Below, one piece after another: positions 51,105 to 58,203 of a DNA stretch of 64,000 bases. Position 1 is the first letter of the stretch. Each line of letters opens with the position of its first letter. The translations under genes and the position numbers were made by a program. This DNA is from CAVVAL01 sp963742725. Its GTDB lineage: Bacteria > Actinomycetota > Actinomycetes > Mycobacteriales > Cryptosporangiaceae. Under the pieces are notes generated by a model. The model did no database searches. It was not told the origin of the DNA and worked only from the letters and a program-made list of their open reading frames with translations. The DNA lies in assembly GCA_963742725.1 (NCBI GenBank), contig CAVUMX010000001.1, positions 434,001 to 498,000 on the forward strand, in the 5' to 3' direction.

Positions 51105-52217
51105 CTACGGCGTCTTCGGCTCGGGCGAGGTGCCCGCGTCGGCCTTCTCGTCAGTCGTGGGCGTGTCCGTGGCCGGCTCGTCGGTCGCCGACTCGTCAGC
51201 AGAGGGCTTGGCGGCCACCGGCTCGTCAGCGGCCAGCTCGTCAGCGGCCGGCTCGTCGGTAGTCGGCTCGTCGACCGCAGGTTCATCGGCGCTGTCCGCG
51301 GCGTCGTCGTCGGTGGCGGTGACGGTGCTGGTCGCGGCGTCCCCGCTGGTGTCGGCGGGAGCAGTCACCGGGGCGTCGCCGGGCGGCAGGACGTGGACGG
51401 TCCCGTCCGGGTCGGTGGCCAGCAGCTCGCGCGGGCCCCGCTGCGTCAGGAAGTACCAGAGCGCGGCGGCGAAGACGATGACGCACGTCCAGATGTTGAG
51501 CCGCAGCCCCAGGATCTCGTTGGCCTCGTCGATGCGGAGCGCCTCGATCCAGACCCGGCCGAGCACGTAGGCCATGCCGTACAGGGCGAACGCCCGTCCG
51601 TGGCCGAGGTTGAACTTCTTGTCGGCCCAGATCACGACGGCGGCGACGCCGAGGCACCACAGCGCTTCGTAGAGGAACGCCGGGTGGTACGTCAGCTCGC
51701 CGGGGATGGTGCCCGCGCGGCCCGGCTCGATCTCCAGCGCCCACGGCAGGTCGGTCGGCTTGCCGAACAGCTCCTGGTTGAACCAGTTGCCGAGCCGGCC
51801 GACGGCCTGCGCCACGGCGAGACCGGGGGCCACCACGTCGGCGACCACGCGCAGCGGGATTCCCATCTTCCGGGCCGCCCACCAGGCGCCGAGCGCGCCA
51901 CCGGCGATGGCGCCCCAGATCCCGAGACCGCCCTCCCAGATCTTCAGCGCGTCGATCGCGTGACCGTTCTCGCCGAAGTAGTTCTCCGGCGACGTGATCA
52001 CGTGGTAGATCCGGGCGCCGATGATGCCGGCCGGCACCGCGTACACCGCGATGTCCATGATGGCGCCCTTGGGGCCACCGCGAGCCAGCATGCGCCGCTC
52101 GCTGATCACGACGGCAGCGATGACACCGGCGATGATGCACAACGCGTACGCCCGCAACGGGAACGGGCCGAGGTTCCAGACAGAGGTATCCGGGCTGGGT
52201 ATCGAGGCGAGAGTCAC
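51105..52217 (-). CDS. lgt: Prolipoprotein diacylglyceryl transferase with long acidic tail
   Basis: Lgt adds diacylglycerol to the lipobox cysteine of prolipoproteins, the first step of lipoprotein maturation. About seven helices; the family signature GRLGNWFNQELFG is at 140-152, and HPAFLYEALWCLG plus LGRVWIEALRID are conserved. From about residue 290 a 75-80-residue tail of Asp/Glu/Pro/Thr/Ala repeats (DEPAADE units) extends into the cytoplasm; such tails occur in other actinobacterial Lgt. At least three lipoproteins in this window would be clients. It sits 10 bp after trpA; from memory trpA-lgt adjacency is common in actinobacteria. Confidence 0.95.
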   Translation of the reverse strand: MTLASIPSPDTSVWNLGPFPLRAYALCIIAGVIAAVVISERRMLARGGPKGAIMDIAVYAVPAGIIGARIYHVITSPENYFGENGHAIDALKIWEGGLGIWGAIAGGALGAWWAARKMGIPLRVVADVVAPGLAVAQAVGRLGNWFNQELFGKPTDLPWALEIEPGRAGTIPGELTYHPAFLYEALWCLGVAAVVIWADKKFNLGHGRAFALYGMAYVLGRVWIEALRIDEANEILGLRLNIWTCVIVFAAALWYFLTQRGPRELLATDPDGTVHVLPPGDAPVTAPADTSGDAATSTVTATDDDAADSADEPAVDEPTTDEPAADELAADEPVAAKPSADESATDEPATDTPTTDEKADAGTSPEPKTP

Positions 52218-52227
52218 GGGCGACAGG

Positions 52228-53028
52228 CTAGCGGACGGCCCTGCGCACCCCGGCCGCGAGATCGGCGGTCAACGCCGCGACCGCCCGGACGCCACTCGCC
52301 GTGTCCGGCGCGTCGAGCAGGCACCGCACCAGCGCCGAGCCGACGATCACGCCGTCCGCGTAGGCGCCGACCTCGGCGGCCTGGTCGCCGTTGCTCACGC
52401 CGAGACCGATCCCGACCGGCAGGTCGGTGACCGCGCGCACCCGCTGGACCAGCGGCGGAGCCGCGTCACTCGTGCTCGTCCGGGCACCTGTCACGCCCAT
52501 CACGGACGTCGCGTAGATGAAGCCACGGCACGCCGCCGCCGTCATCGCGATCCGCTCGGGCGTGGAGCTGGGGGCCACGAGGAACACCTTGTCCAGGTCG
52601 TGCTTGTCGGCCGCGGCGATCCACCCGGACGCCTCGTCCGGGATGAGATCGGGCGTGATCAGGCCCGCCCCGCCCGCGCCGGCCAGCGCCGCCGCGAACC
52701 GCTCGACGCCGTACCGCTCGACCGGGTTCCAGTAGGTCATGACCAGCGCCGGGACGCCCGTCGCCGCGACGGCCTCGACCGTGCGGAACACATCCGCCGT
52801 GCGTACGCCGCCGGCCAGTGCCCGCTCGGCCGCCGCCTGGATCGTCGGGCCGTCCATCAGCGGATCGGAGTACGGCAGACCGACCTCGACGATGTCCACG
52901 CCGGCGTCGACCATCGCCTTGATCGCGTCTATCGCGCCCGGCACGTCCGGGAAGCCCGCCGGCAGGTAGCCCACCAGCGCCGCCCGGTCCTCCGCCTTCG
53001 CCTTCGCGAACGCCGTAGAGCTGCTCAT
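52228..53028 (-). CDS. trpA: Tryptophan synthase alpha chain
   Basis: A 266-residue TIM barrel that releases indole from indole-3-glycerol phosphate and channels it to TrpB. Catalytic Glu48 and Asp59 lie in VEVGLPYSDPLMDG; ATSVMGVTGAR and GIGLGVSNGDQA (phosphate site) are present. ATG 53028 overlaps the stop of a 16-codon ORF that starts on the trpB stop (see 53025-53075). Confidence 0.97.
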   Translation of the reverse strand: MSSSTAFAKAKAEDRAALVGYLPAGFPDVPGAIDAIKAMVDAGVDIVEVGLPYSDPLMDGPTIQAAAERALAGGVRTADVFRTVEAVAATGVPALVMTYWNPVERYGVERFAAALAGAGGAGLITPDLIPDEASGWIAAADKHDLDKVFLVAPSSTPERIAMTAAACRGFIYATSVMGVTGARTSTSDAAPPLVQRVRAVTDLPVGIGLGVSNGDQAAEVGAYADGVIVGSALVRCLLDAPDTASGVRAVAALTADLAAGVRRAVR

Positions 53029-53075
53029 GCTGCTTCCCCCGCTCGCGCGTCCGCGCCCTCAGCGAACCCGCTCAC
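53025..53075 (-). CDS. 16-codon mini-ORF bridging trpB and trpA
   Basis: GTG at 53075 overlaps the trpB stop (GTGA) and the mini-ORF ends in TGA overlapping the trpA ATG (ATGA). It encodes MSGFAEGADARAGEAA. A ribosome leaving trpB could translate it and reach trpA without dissociating. The peptide itself has no recognisable feature, so a coupling role is inference and the ORF could be chance. Confidence 0.35.
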   Translation of the reverse strand: MSGFAEGADARAGEAA

Positions 53076-54295
53076 AGCTTCTCCTCGCCGCTGACCAGGC
53101 CGAACCAGCGGGCGGCCGTGTCGACGTCCTTGTCCCCGCGCCCGGAGAGGTTGATCAGCAGCACCGCACCGTCGCCGCGCTCGGCGACCAGCTCGGGGGC
53201 GATCTGCAGGGCGCCGGCCAACGCGTGGGCGCTCTCGATCGCCGGGATGATGCCTTCGGTACGGCACAGCAGCGAGAACGCGTCCATGGCGTCCGCGTCC
53301 GTGACCGGGCGGTACGTGGCCCTACCGGTGTCGGCGAGCCACGAGTGCTGCGGTCCGACGCCCGGGTAGTCGAGCCCCGCCGAGATCGAATGGGACTCGA
53401 TCGTCTGGCCGTCCTCGTCCTGGAGCAGGTACGAGCGGGCGCCGTGCAGCACGCCGATCGCGCCGCCGGTGATGGACGCGGCGTGCCGGCCCGTCTCCAC
53501 GCCGTCGCCGCCGGCCTCGAAGCCGAACAGCTGGACGCTCTCGTCCGGGATGAAGGTGTGGAAGATGCCGAGCGCGTTGGAGCCGCCGCCCACGCACGCG
53601 GCGACGGCGTCCGGCAGACCACCGGTCACCTCGGCGAGCTGCTGCTTCGCCTCTTCGCCGATCAGCGTGTGGAAGTCGCGGACCATCATCGGGAACGGGT
53701 GCGGGCCCGCGACCGAGCCGATCAGGTAGTGCGTGCGGTCGACCGTGGTCACCCAGTCGCGCATGGCCTCGTTCATCGCGTCCTTGAGCGTCCGCGAGCC
53801 GGACTTCACCGGGACGACCTCGGCGCCGAGGAGCCGCATCCGGGCCACGTTCAGGGCCTGCCGGCGGGTGTCCTCCTCGCCCATGTAGACCGTGCACTCC
53901 AGACCCAGCAGCGCGGCGGCCGTCGCAGTCGCCACGCCGTGCTGGCCGGCGCCCGTCTCGGCGATCACCCGCGGCTTGCCCATCCGCTTCGTCAGCAGCG
54001 CCTGGGCCAGCACGTTGTTGATCTTGTGCGAGCCGGTGTGGTTCAGGTCCTCGCGCTTGAGGAAGATCCGCGCACCGGACGCCGACGCAGCGAACCGCGG
54101 CGCCTCCGTCAGCAGGCTCGGCCGGCCCGTGTACGTGCTGTGCAGCCGGGCCAGCTCGCCGGTGAACGCGGGATCGACCCGCGCCGCCGCGTACTCGGCT
54201 GCCAGCTCGTCGAGCGCCGCGACCAGGGCCTCTGGCACGAACCGCCCACCGAACTGGCCGAAGTGCCCGGCAGCGTCGGGAAGTTCTTCGCTCAT
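53072..54295 (-). CDS. trpB: Tryptophan synthase beta chain
   Basis: A 407-residue PLP enzyme condensing indole and serine. PLP-lysine Lys91 is in HTGSHKINN, the phosphate loop is VGGGSN (236-241), and ETGAGQHGVATATAAALLG is conserved. The N-terminus GHFGQFGGRFVPEAL is typical. ATG 54295 overlaps the trpC stop by 4 bp, so the pair is translationally coupled; the frame upstream within trpC is a shadow. Confidence 0.97.
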   Translation of the reverse strand: MSEELPDAAGHFGQFGGRFVPEALVAALDELAAEYAAARVDPAFTGELARLHSTYTGRPSLLTEAPRFAASASGARIFLKREDLNHTGSHKINNVLAQALLTKRMGKPRVIAETGAGQHGVATATAAALLGLECTVYMGEEDTRRQALNVARMRLLGAEVVPVKSGSRTLKDAMNEAMRDWVTTVDRTHYLIGSVAGPHPFPMMVRDFHTLIGEEAKQQLAEVTGGLPDAVAACVGGGSNALGIFHTFIPDESVQLFGFEAGGDGVETGRHAASITGGAIGVLHGARSYLLQDEDGQTIESHSISAGLDYPGVGPQHSWLADTGRATYRPVTDADAMDAFSLLCRTEGIIPAIESAHALAGALQIAPELVAERGDGAVLLINLSGRGDKDVDTAARWFGLVSGEEKL

Positions 54296-55101
54296 CGTTG
54301 CGGCCGTGGCGTGGCGGGGTGGGAGCCGGCCGTGACCAGGTCCGCGACGGCCTGGCGCGGGCTGCGGTCCGTGACCAGCCCTTCGCCTACCAGGACGGCG
54401 TCCGCGCCGGCGGCGGCGTAGGAGATGAGGTCGTGCGGGCCGCGGACGCCGGACTCGGCGATCTTCACGACGTGCGACGGCAGGCCGGGGGCGATCCGCT
54501 CGAAGATCGACCGGTCTACCTCCAGGGTGCGCAGGTTCCGCGCGTTGACGCCGATGACCTTCGCGCCGGCCTCCAGCGCGCGGTCGGCCTCGGCCTCGTC
54601 GTGCACCTCGACCAGCGCGGTCATGCCGAGCGACTCGATCCGCTCCAGCAGCCCCATCAGCACGTTCTGCTCCAGCGCGGCGACGATCAGCAGGCACAGG
54701 TCGGCACCGGCCGCGCGGGCCTCCAGGACCTGGTAGCTGCTCACCACGAAGTCCTTGCGCAGGACCGGGACCTCGACCGCGGCGCGCACGGCCACCAGGT
54801 CGTCGAGCGAGCCGCCGAAGCGACGGCTCTCGGTGAGGACGCTGATGCAGCGGGCGCCGCCGTCCGCGTAGTCGCGGGCCAGCGCGGCCGGGTCGGGGAT
54901 GTCGGCGAGCGCGCCCTTCGAGGGGGACGCGCGCTTCACCTCGGCGATGACGCCGACCCCCGGCGCGCGCAGCGCGGCGAGCGCGTCACGGGCCGGAGGG
55001 ACCGCGAGGGCAGCCGCCTTGACCTGCTCGAGAGGGATCCGGGCCTGCCGTTCTTCCAGGTCTGCCCGGACCCCGATCAGGATCTCGTCCAGCACGCTCA
55101 C
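54292..55101 (-). CDS. trpC: Indole-3-glycerol phosphate synthase
   Basis: A 269-residue TIM barrel closing the indole ring. VIAEVKRASPSKG (51-63), VLRKDF, and VIGVNARNLRTLEVD are the catalytic and phosphate motifs. GTG 55101 is the start fitting the VLDEILIGVRADL N-terminus. It is the first gene of the trpC-trpB-trpA-lgt-hydrolase operon. The 130-bp upstream gap has no Trp-rich leader peptide, so no classical attenuator is seen. No PRAI domain is fused. Confidence 0.96.
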   Translation of the reverse strand: MSVLDEILIGVRADLEERQARIPLEQVKAAALAVPPARDALAALRAPGVGVIAEVKRASPSKGALADIPDPAALARDYADGGARCISVLTESRRFGGSLDDLVAVRAAVEVPVLRKDFVVSSYQVLEARAAGADLCLLIVAALEQNVLMGLLERIESLGMTALVEVHDEAEADRALEAGAKVIGVNARNLRTLEVDRSIFERIAPGLPSHVVKIAESGVRGPHDLISYAAAGADAVLVGEGLVTDRSPRQAVADLVTAGSHPATPRPQR

Positions 55102-55197
55102 GTTGCCGTCCCATCCCCGGGTTCCATGCGGGAATGCTACCCAGCAGGCATCGGACGGCTTCGACCGGTCACCCGGTGGTCCCGAATACCCGTTCAG

Positions 55198-55248
55198 TTT
55201 CGGACTTTTGAGGGTGTCGCGCCGGCCGCGACCCTCAAAAGTCCGAAA
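55198..55248. repeat. Dispersed palindrome family II, copy 2, supplying a gene's stop codon
   Basis: TTTCGGACTTTTGAGGGT (55198-55215) and its exact complement (55231-55248), 15-nt loop. The right arm encodes the last codons (Val-Ser-Asp-Phe-stop) of the histidine kinase on the reverse strand. Copy 1 is at 49633. Confidence 0.8.
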
Positions 55249-56692
55249 CTCGGGAGGCAGGGAGCCACACGGTGAAGCGGGCGCCGCCCTCGGGGGCACG
55301 GCCGGCGGACGCGTGGCCGCCGAGACGGGTCGTGAGTCCGTGGACGAGCGCCAGCCCGACGCCGGTCCCGACGCGCCGCACTCCCCGGTACCGCTCGTAG
55401 AGGATGCTCCGTTCGAACGCGACGGCGAGGTCGTCGGGGGTGAGTCCGGGGCCGCCGTCGCTCACCTCGAGGACGCCCCATCCGGGCGAGTCGCCGACCC
55501 GGAACACGATGGGCGCACCGGCCGGCGTGACCCGCAGCGCGTTCTCGGCGAGCCCGTCGAGGATCTGCCGGGCGCGCGTCGGATCGGTGTGGACGATCAC
55601 CGGCTCGTCGGGCAGCTCGACGTCGAAGCGGACCCCGTGCGGCTCGCACCGGGCGCTCCACACGTCGCCGGCCGCGCGGACCAGCTCGACCAGGTCGACC
55701 TCGGCCAGGTCGATGCGGAAGTCCTGGGCACCGAGCCGGGCCAGGTCGAGCAGGTCGCTGACGAGACGGTCGAGCCGGTCCGCCTCGGCGAGCATCGTGC
55801 CGCCGACGCCGCGCACGTCGCCGCCGCTGGTCACCCCGTCGGCCAGGGATTCGGCGAAGCCCTTGACCGCGGTCAGCGGCGTCCGCAGCTCGTGCGAGAT
55901 CGACAGCAGGAACTCCCGTTGCCGTCCCTCGCTGGTCTCCAGCGCGGCGGCCAGCGCGTTGAGGGAGGCGGCGACCTCGGCGACCTCAGCTGGTCCGTCC
56001 TCGCGCACGCGCACCTGACGCTCACCGCCGGCCAGGGCGTGCGCGGCGGTCGCGGTTCGCCGCAGCGGGCGGCTGAACCGGCGGGCGAGCCACCAGGCGG
56101 CGAGCACGGCGACGGCCAGTCCGATGATCAGCGCGAGGACGGTGCGCGCCACGATCTGGCGGCCGAGCGCCCGGCTGTCGGACACCCTCTGCACCAGGAC
56201 GACCGAACCGCCGTTGTCCAGCGGCCGGGCCTCCACGAGGTACGTCTCGCCGTCGATCACGCTCGTCGCGGAGACGACGCTGCCCGCCCGGACTGCCGTC
56301 GCGTGCTGGCGGCTGGCCTGGAACGGCGGCGTGCGGACGGCCGGGAGTTCGCCGGTGCGGTCGGTCCGGACGACTTCGATCCCCTGCCGTTCCAGGGTCT
56401 GGGCCGTCCGGAGCGGGAAGCGGCCCTGCCTGGTCCCGACGCCCTCGGACAGCACGTCGGCCTGCCGGGACAGGTTCTTGCGCGCCTCGGCCTCGGCGGC
56501 GTCCTGGACGAGCCCGAAGGAGATGGCGCCGGCGATCAGGACGGCGACGGCAGCGACGGACGTGGTGAGCAGCACGACCCGGCCGGCCATCGTGTCGGGC
56601 CGCCAGACCCTGGGCAACCTGCGCCGCCGCGCGGGAACGGGCAGGGGTTCCGTCACGTGGCCGCCCCGGCCGTCGGTGCGGACCTCGTTCAT
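55235..56692 (-). CDS. Sensor histidine kinase (HisKA/HATPase)
   Basis: A 485-residue membrane sensor: helices at about 38-63 and 184-204 flank an outside sensor domain of about 120 residues; HAMP linker, then the dimerisation domain with phospho-acceptor His267 in SISHELRTPLTAVKG. The ATPase domain has ENALRVTP (N box; usual ENALRHTP), SDGGPGLTPDD (G1) and GTGVGLALVHGL (G2). It phosphorylates the response regulator encoded upstream, whose stop overlaps its ATG by 4 bp. Signal unknown. Its last residues VSDF are encoded by palindrome family II. Confidence 0.93.
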   Translation of the reverse strand: MNEVRTDGRGGHVTEPLPVPARRRRLPRVWRPDTMAGRVVLLTTSVAAVAVLIAGAISFGLVQDAAEAEARKNLSRQADVLSEGVGTRQGRFPLRTAQTLERQGIEVVRTDRTGELPAVRTPPFQASRQHATAVRAGSVVSATSVIDGETYLVEARPLDNGGSVVLVQRVSDSRALGRQIVARTVLALIIGLAVAVLAAWWLARRFSRPLRRTATAAHALAGGERQVRVREDGPAEVAEVAASLNALAAALETSEGRQREFLLSISHELRTPLTAVKGFAESLADGVTSGGDVRGVGGTMLAEADRLDRLVSDLLDLARLGAQDFRIDLAEVDLVELVRAAGDVWSARCEPHGVRFDVELPDEPVIVHTDPTRARQILDGLAENALRVTPAGAPIVFRVGDSPGWGVLEVSDGGPGLTPDDLAVAFERSILYERYRGVRRVGTGVGLALVHGLTTRLGGHASAGRAPEGGARFTVWLPASRVSDF

Positions 56693-57369
56693 GGCTGCTC
56701 CGCGGCGTACCCGACGCCGCGCACGGTCCGGATCGGGCTCGCGTCGCCCAGCTTCGCCCGTACCTGCGCGACGTGCACGTCGACGGTACGGGTGCCGGCC
56801 GCGGCGGCGTAGCCCCAGACGTCGCTGAGGAGCTGCTCGCGCTCGTACACCCGTCCGGGTCGGCGCATGAGGTAGGCGAGCAGGTCGAACTCCGTACTGG
56901 TCAGCGCGATCTCCCGGTCGCCGGCCCAGGCCCGCCGCCGCGCCGGGTCGAGCCGGACGTCACCGACGACCAGCACCGGCTCCGGCGGACCGGCCGCGCG
57001 GCGCACGACCGTCTTCACCCGCGCGACCAGCTCGCGGGGGCTGAACGGCTTGGTGATGTAGTCGTCCGCGCCGAGTTCCAGGCCGAGGACGCGGTCCACC
57101 TCGTCGTCGCGGGCGGTGACGAAGAGGACGGGCGTCCAGTCGCCGTCCGCGCGCAGCGCCCGGCACACCTCGGTGCCGTCCATCTCGGGCAGGCCGATGT
57201 CCAGGATGATCGCCACGGGGTGCTGCCGCCGCGCGGCCGCCAGCGCGGACCGCCCGTCCGACTCGACCTGGACGCTGAATCCCTCCCGCGTCAGGTAGAG
57301 CCGCTGCAGGTCGGCGATGGCCGCCTCGTCCTCGGCGACGAGGACCAGGCCGCGGCTCGGCTCACTCAT
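56689..57369 (-). CDS. OmpR/PhoB-family response regulator
   Basis: A 226-residue regulator: receiver domain with EDE (13-15), phospho-acceptor Asp57 in IILDIGLPEMDG and Lys107 in YITKPFSPREL; winged-helix domain at about 126-224 (LTSTEFDLLAYLMRRPGRVYEREQLLSDVWGY, TRTVDVHVAQVRAKL, RTVRGVGY). ATG 57369 is chosen because the receiver starts just after; the frame is open 37 codons upstream through the merR promoter. Overlaps the histidine kinase by 4 bp. Divergent from merR. Confidence 0.94.
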   Translation of the reverse strand: MSEPSRGLVLVAEDEAAIADLQRLYLTREGFSVQVESDGRSALAAARRQHPVAIILDIGLPEMDGTEVCRALRADGDWTPVLFVTARDDEVDRVLGLELGADDYITKPFSPRELVARVKTVVRRAAGPPEPVLVVGDVRLDPARRRAWAGDREIALTSTEFDLLAYLMRRPGRVYEREQLLSDVWGYAAAAGTRTVDVHVAQVRAKLGDASPIRTVRGVGYAAEQP

Positions 57370-57442
57370 AGCCGGACGGTACGCCGCCTCTCCGCGCCGG
57401 AAAGTCAGCGCTGTGTACGAGGAATGTTCGGGCCAGCTCCCG

Positions 57443-57471
57443 TTGACAGTGTCATATGACAGTGTCACTAT
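57443..57471 (+). promoter_or_regulatory. merR promoter with double palindromic operator
   Basis: A consensus -35 TTGACA (57443-57448) is followed by two copies of the 5-1-5 palindrome TGACAGTGTCA (57444-57454 and 57457-57467), whose inner halves form a further perfect 12-bp palindrome TGTCATATGACA (57450-57461) centred in the spacer. A -10 is weak (CACTAT with a 17-bp spacer, or later with 19-20 bp), as in MerR-type promoters. Start would be at or near ATG 57479. Confidence 0.6.
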
Positions 57472-57478
57472 CGATGCC

Positions 57479-58203
57479 ATGGAGACCTGGACGATCGAGG
57501 AACTGGCCGAGCGCGTCGCCGACGCGCTCGCCGCCGGCTATCCCGGGCAGTCCAACGGGCGGGTCCGCGAGGTCCCCGACCGGCGGACGATCCGCTGGTA
57601 CGCCACGATCGGGCTCGTCGACCGGCCCGCCGCCATGCGCGGCCGCACCGCCCTCTACGGGCGGCGCCACCTCCTCCAGCTCGTCGCGATCAAGCGGCTC
57701 CAGGCCGGCGGCCGGTCGCTGGCGGAGATCCAAGACCAACTACTGGGAGCGGACGACAGCGCCCTGGAGCGTTTCGCGTCCCTGCCGGCGTCGGCGAGAG
57801 CGCCGGAGCCGGCCGACGCGCCGTGCCAGGCGCCGTGCCAGCCGACGCCGTGCCAGCCGACGCCGTGCCAGCCGACGCCGTGCCAGCCGACGCCGTGCCA
57901 GCCGATGCCGTGCAGGTAGACGCCCCGCCCGCCGCCGCGCGGGCGCGGTTCTGGGCGGCCGCGCCGCTGCGCACCGCCGCCGTTGGGCCCGCCGCCGCTG
58001 GGCCCGCTGGCGTTGACACCCGGGAGCAGACTGCCGAACCGGTCGCCGGGGTGGTGCCGGCGATCCGGTTGGGCGGCGTGACGGTCGTCCTCGACGCCGC
58101 GACCCGCACCCCGACCCCCGGCGAGATCGACGCCCTACGCACCGCCGCCGCTCCGCTCCTCGACCTGCTGCACCGGCTCGACCTCACGGAGGGAACATCA
58201 TGA
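57479..58203 (+). pseudogene. MerR-family regulator, reading frame split by a 2-bp insertion
   Basis: The first frame (57479-57919) encodes a MerR-type DNA-binding domain: WTIEELAERVADAL, RRTIRWYATIGLVDRPAAMRGRTALYGRRHLLQLVAIKRLQAGG. At codon 114 (about 57818) it enters a wrong frame giving repeated PCQPT and a stop. Frame 57823-58203 instead reads (VPADA)n, then RARFWAAAPLRT and IRLGGVTVVLDAATRTPTPGEIDALRTAAAPLLDLLHRL, the C-terminus expected for VIT-associated MerR proteins, and ends overlapping the VIT gene start (ATGA). Removing one GC from GACGCGCCGTG at 57815-57825 restores one frame of about 240 codons. So this is a frameshift, by mutation or sequencing error. Its target would be its own promoter and the VIT gene. 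Confidence 0.8.
57841..57915 (+). repeat. 15-bp tandem repeat inside merR (five units)
   Basis: GCCGACGCCGTGCCA is repeated exactly at 57841, 57856, 57871 and 57886, with a variant unit at 57901. Multiples of 15 keep the frame; in the intact frame they encode ADAVP repeats forming a flexible linker. Confidence 0.9.

Noticed and set aside
55102..55197. Trp attenuator or leader peptide before trpC
   Set aside because: Short ORFs exist but none has tandem Trp codons followed by alternative hairpins.
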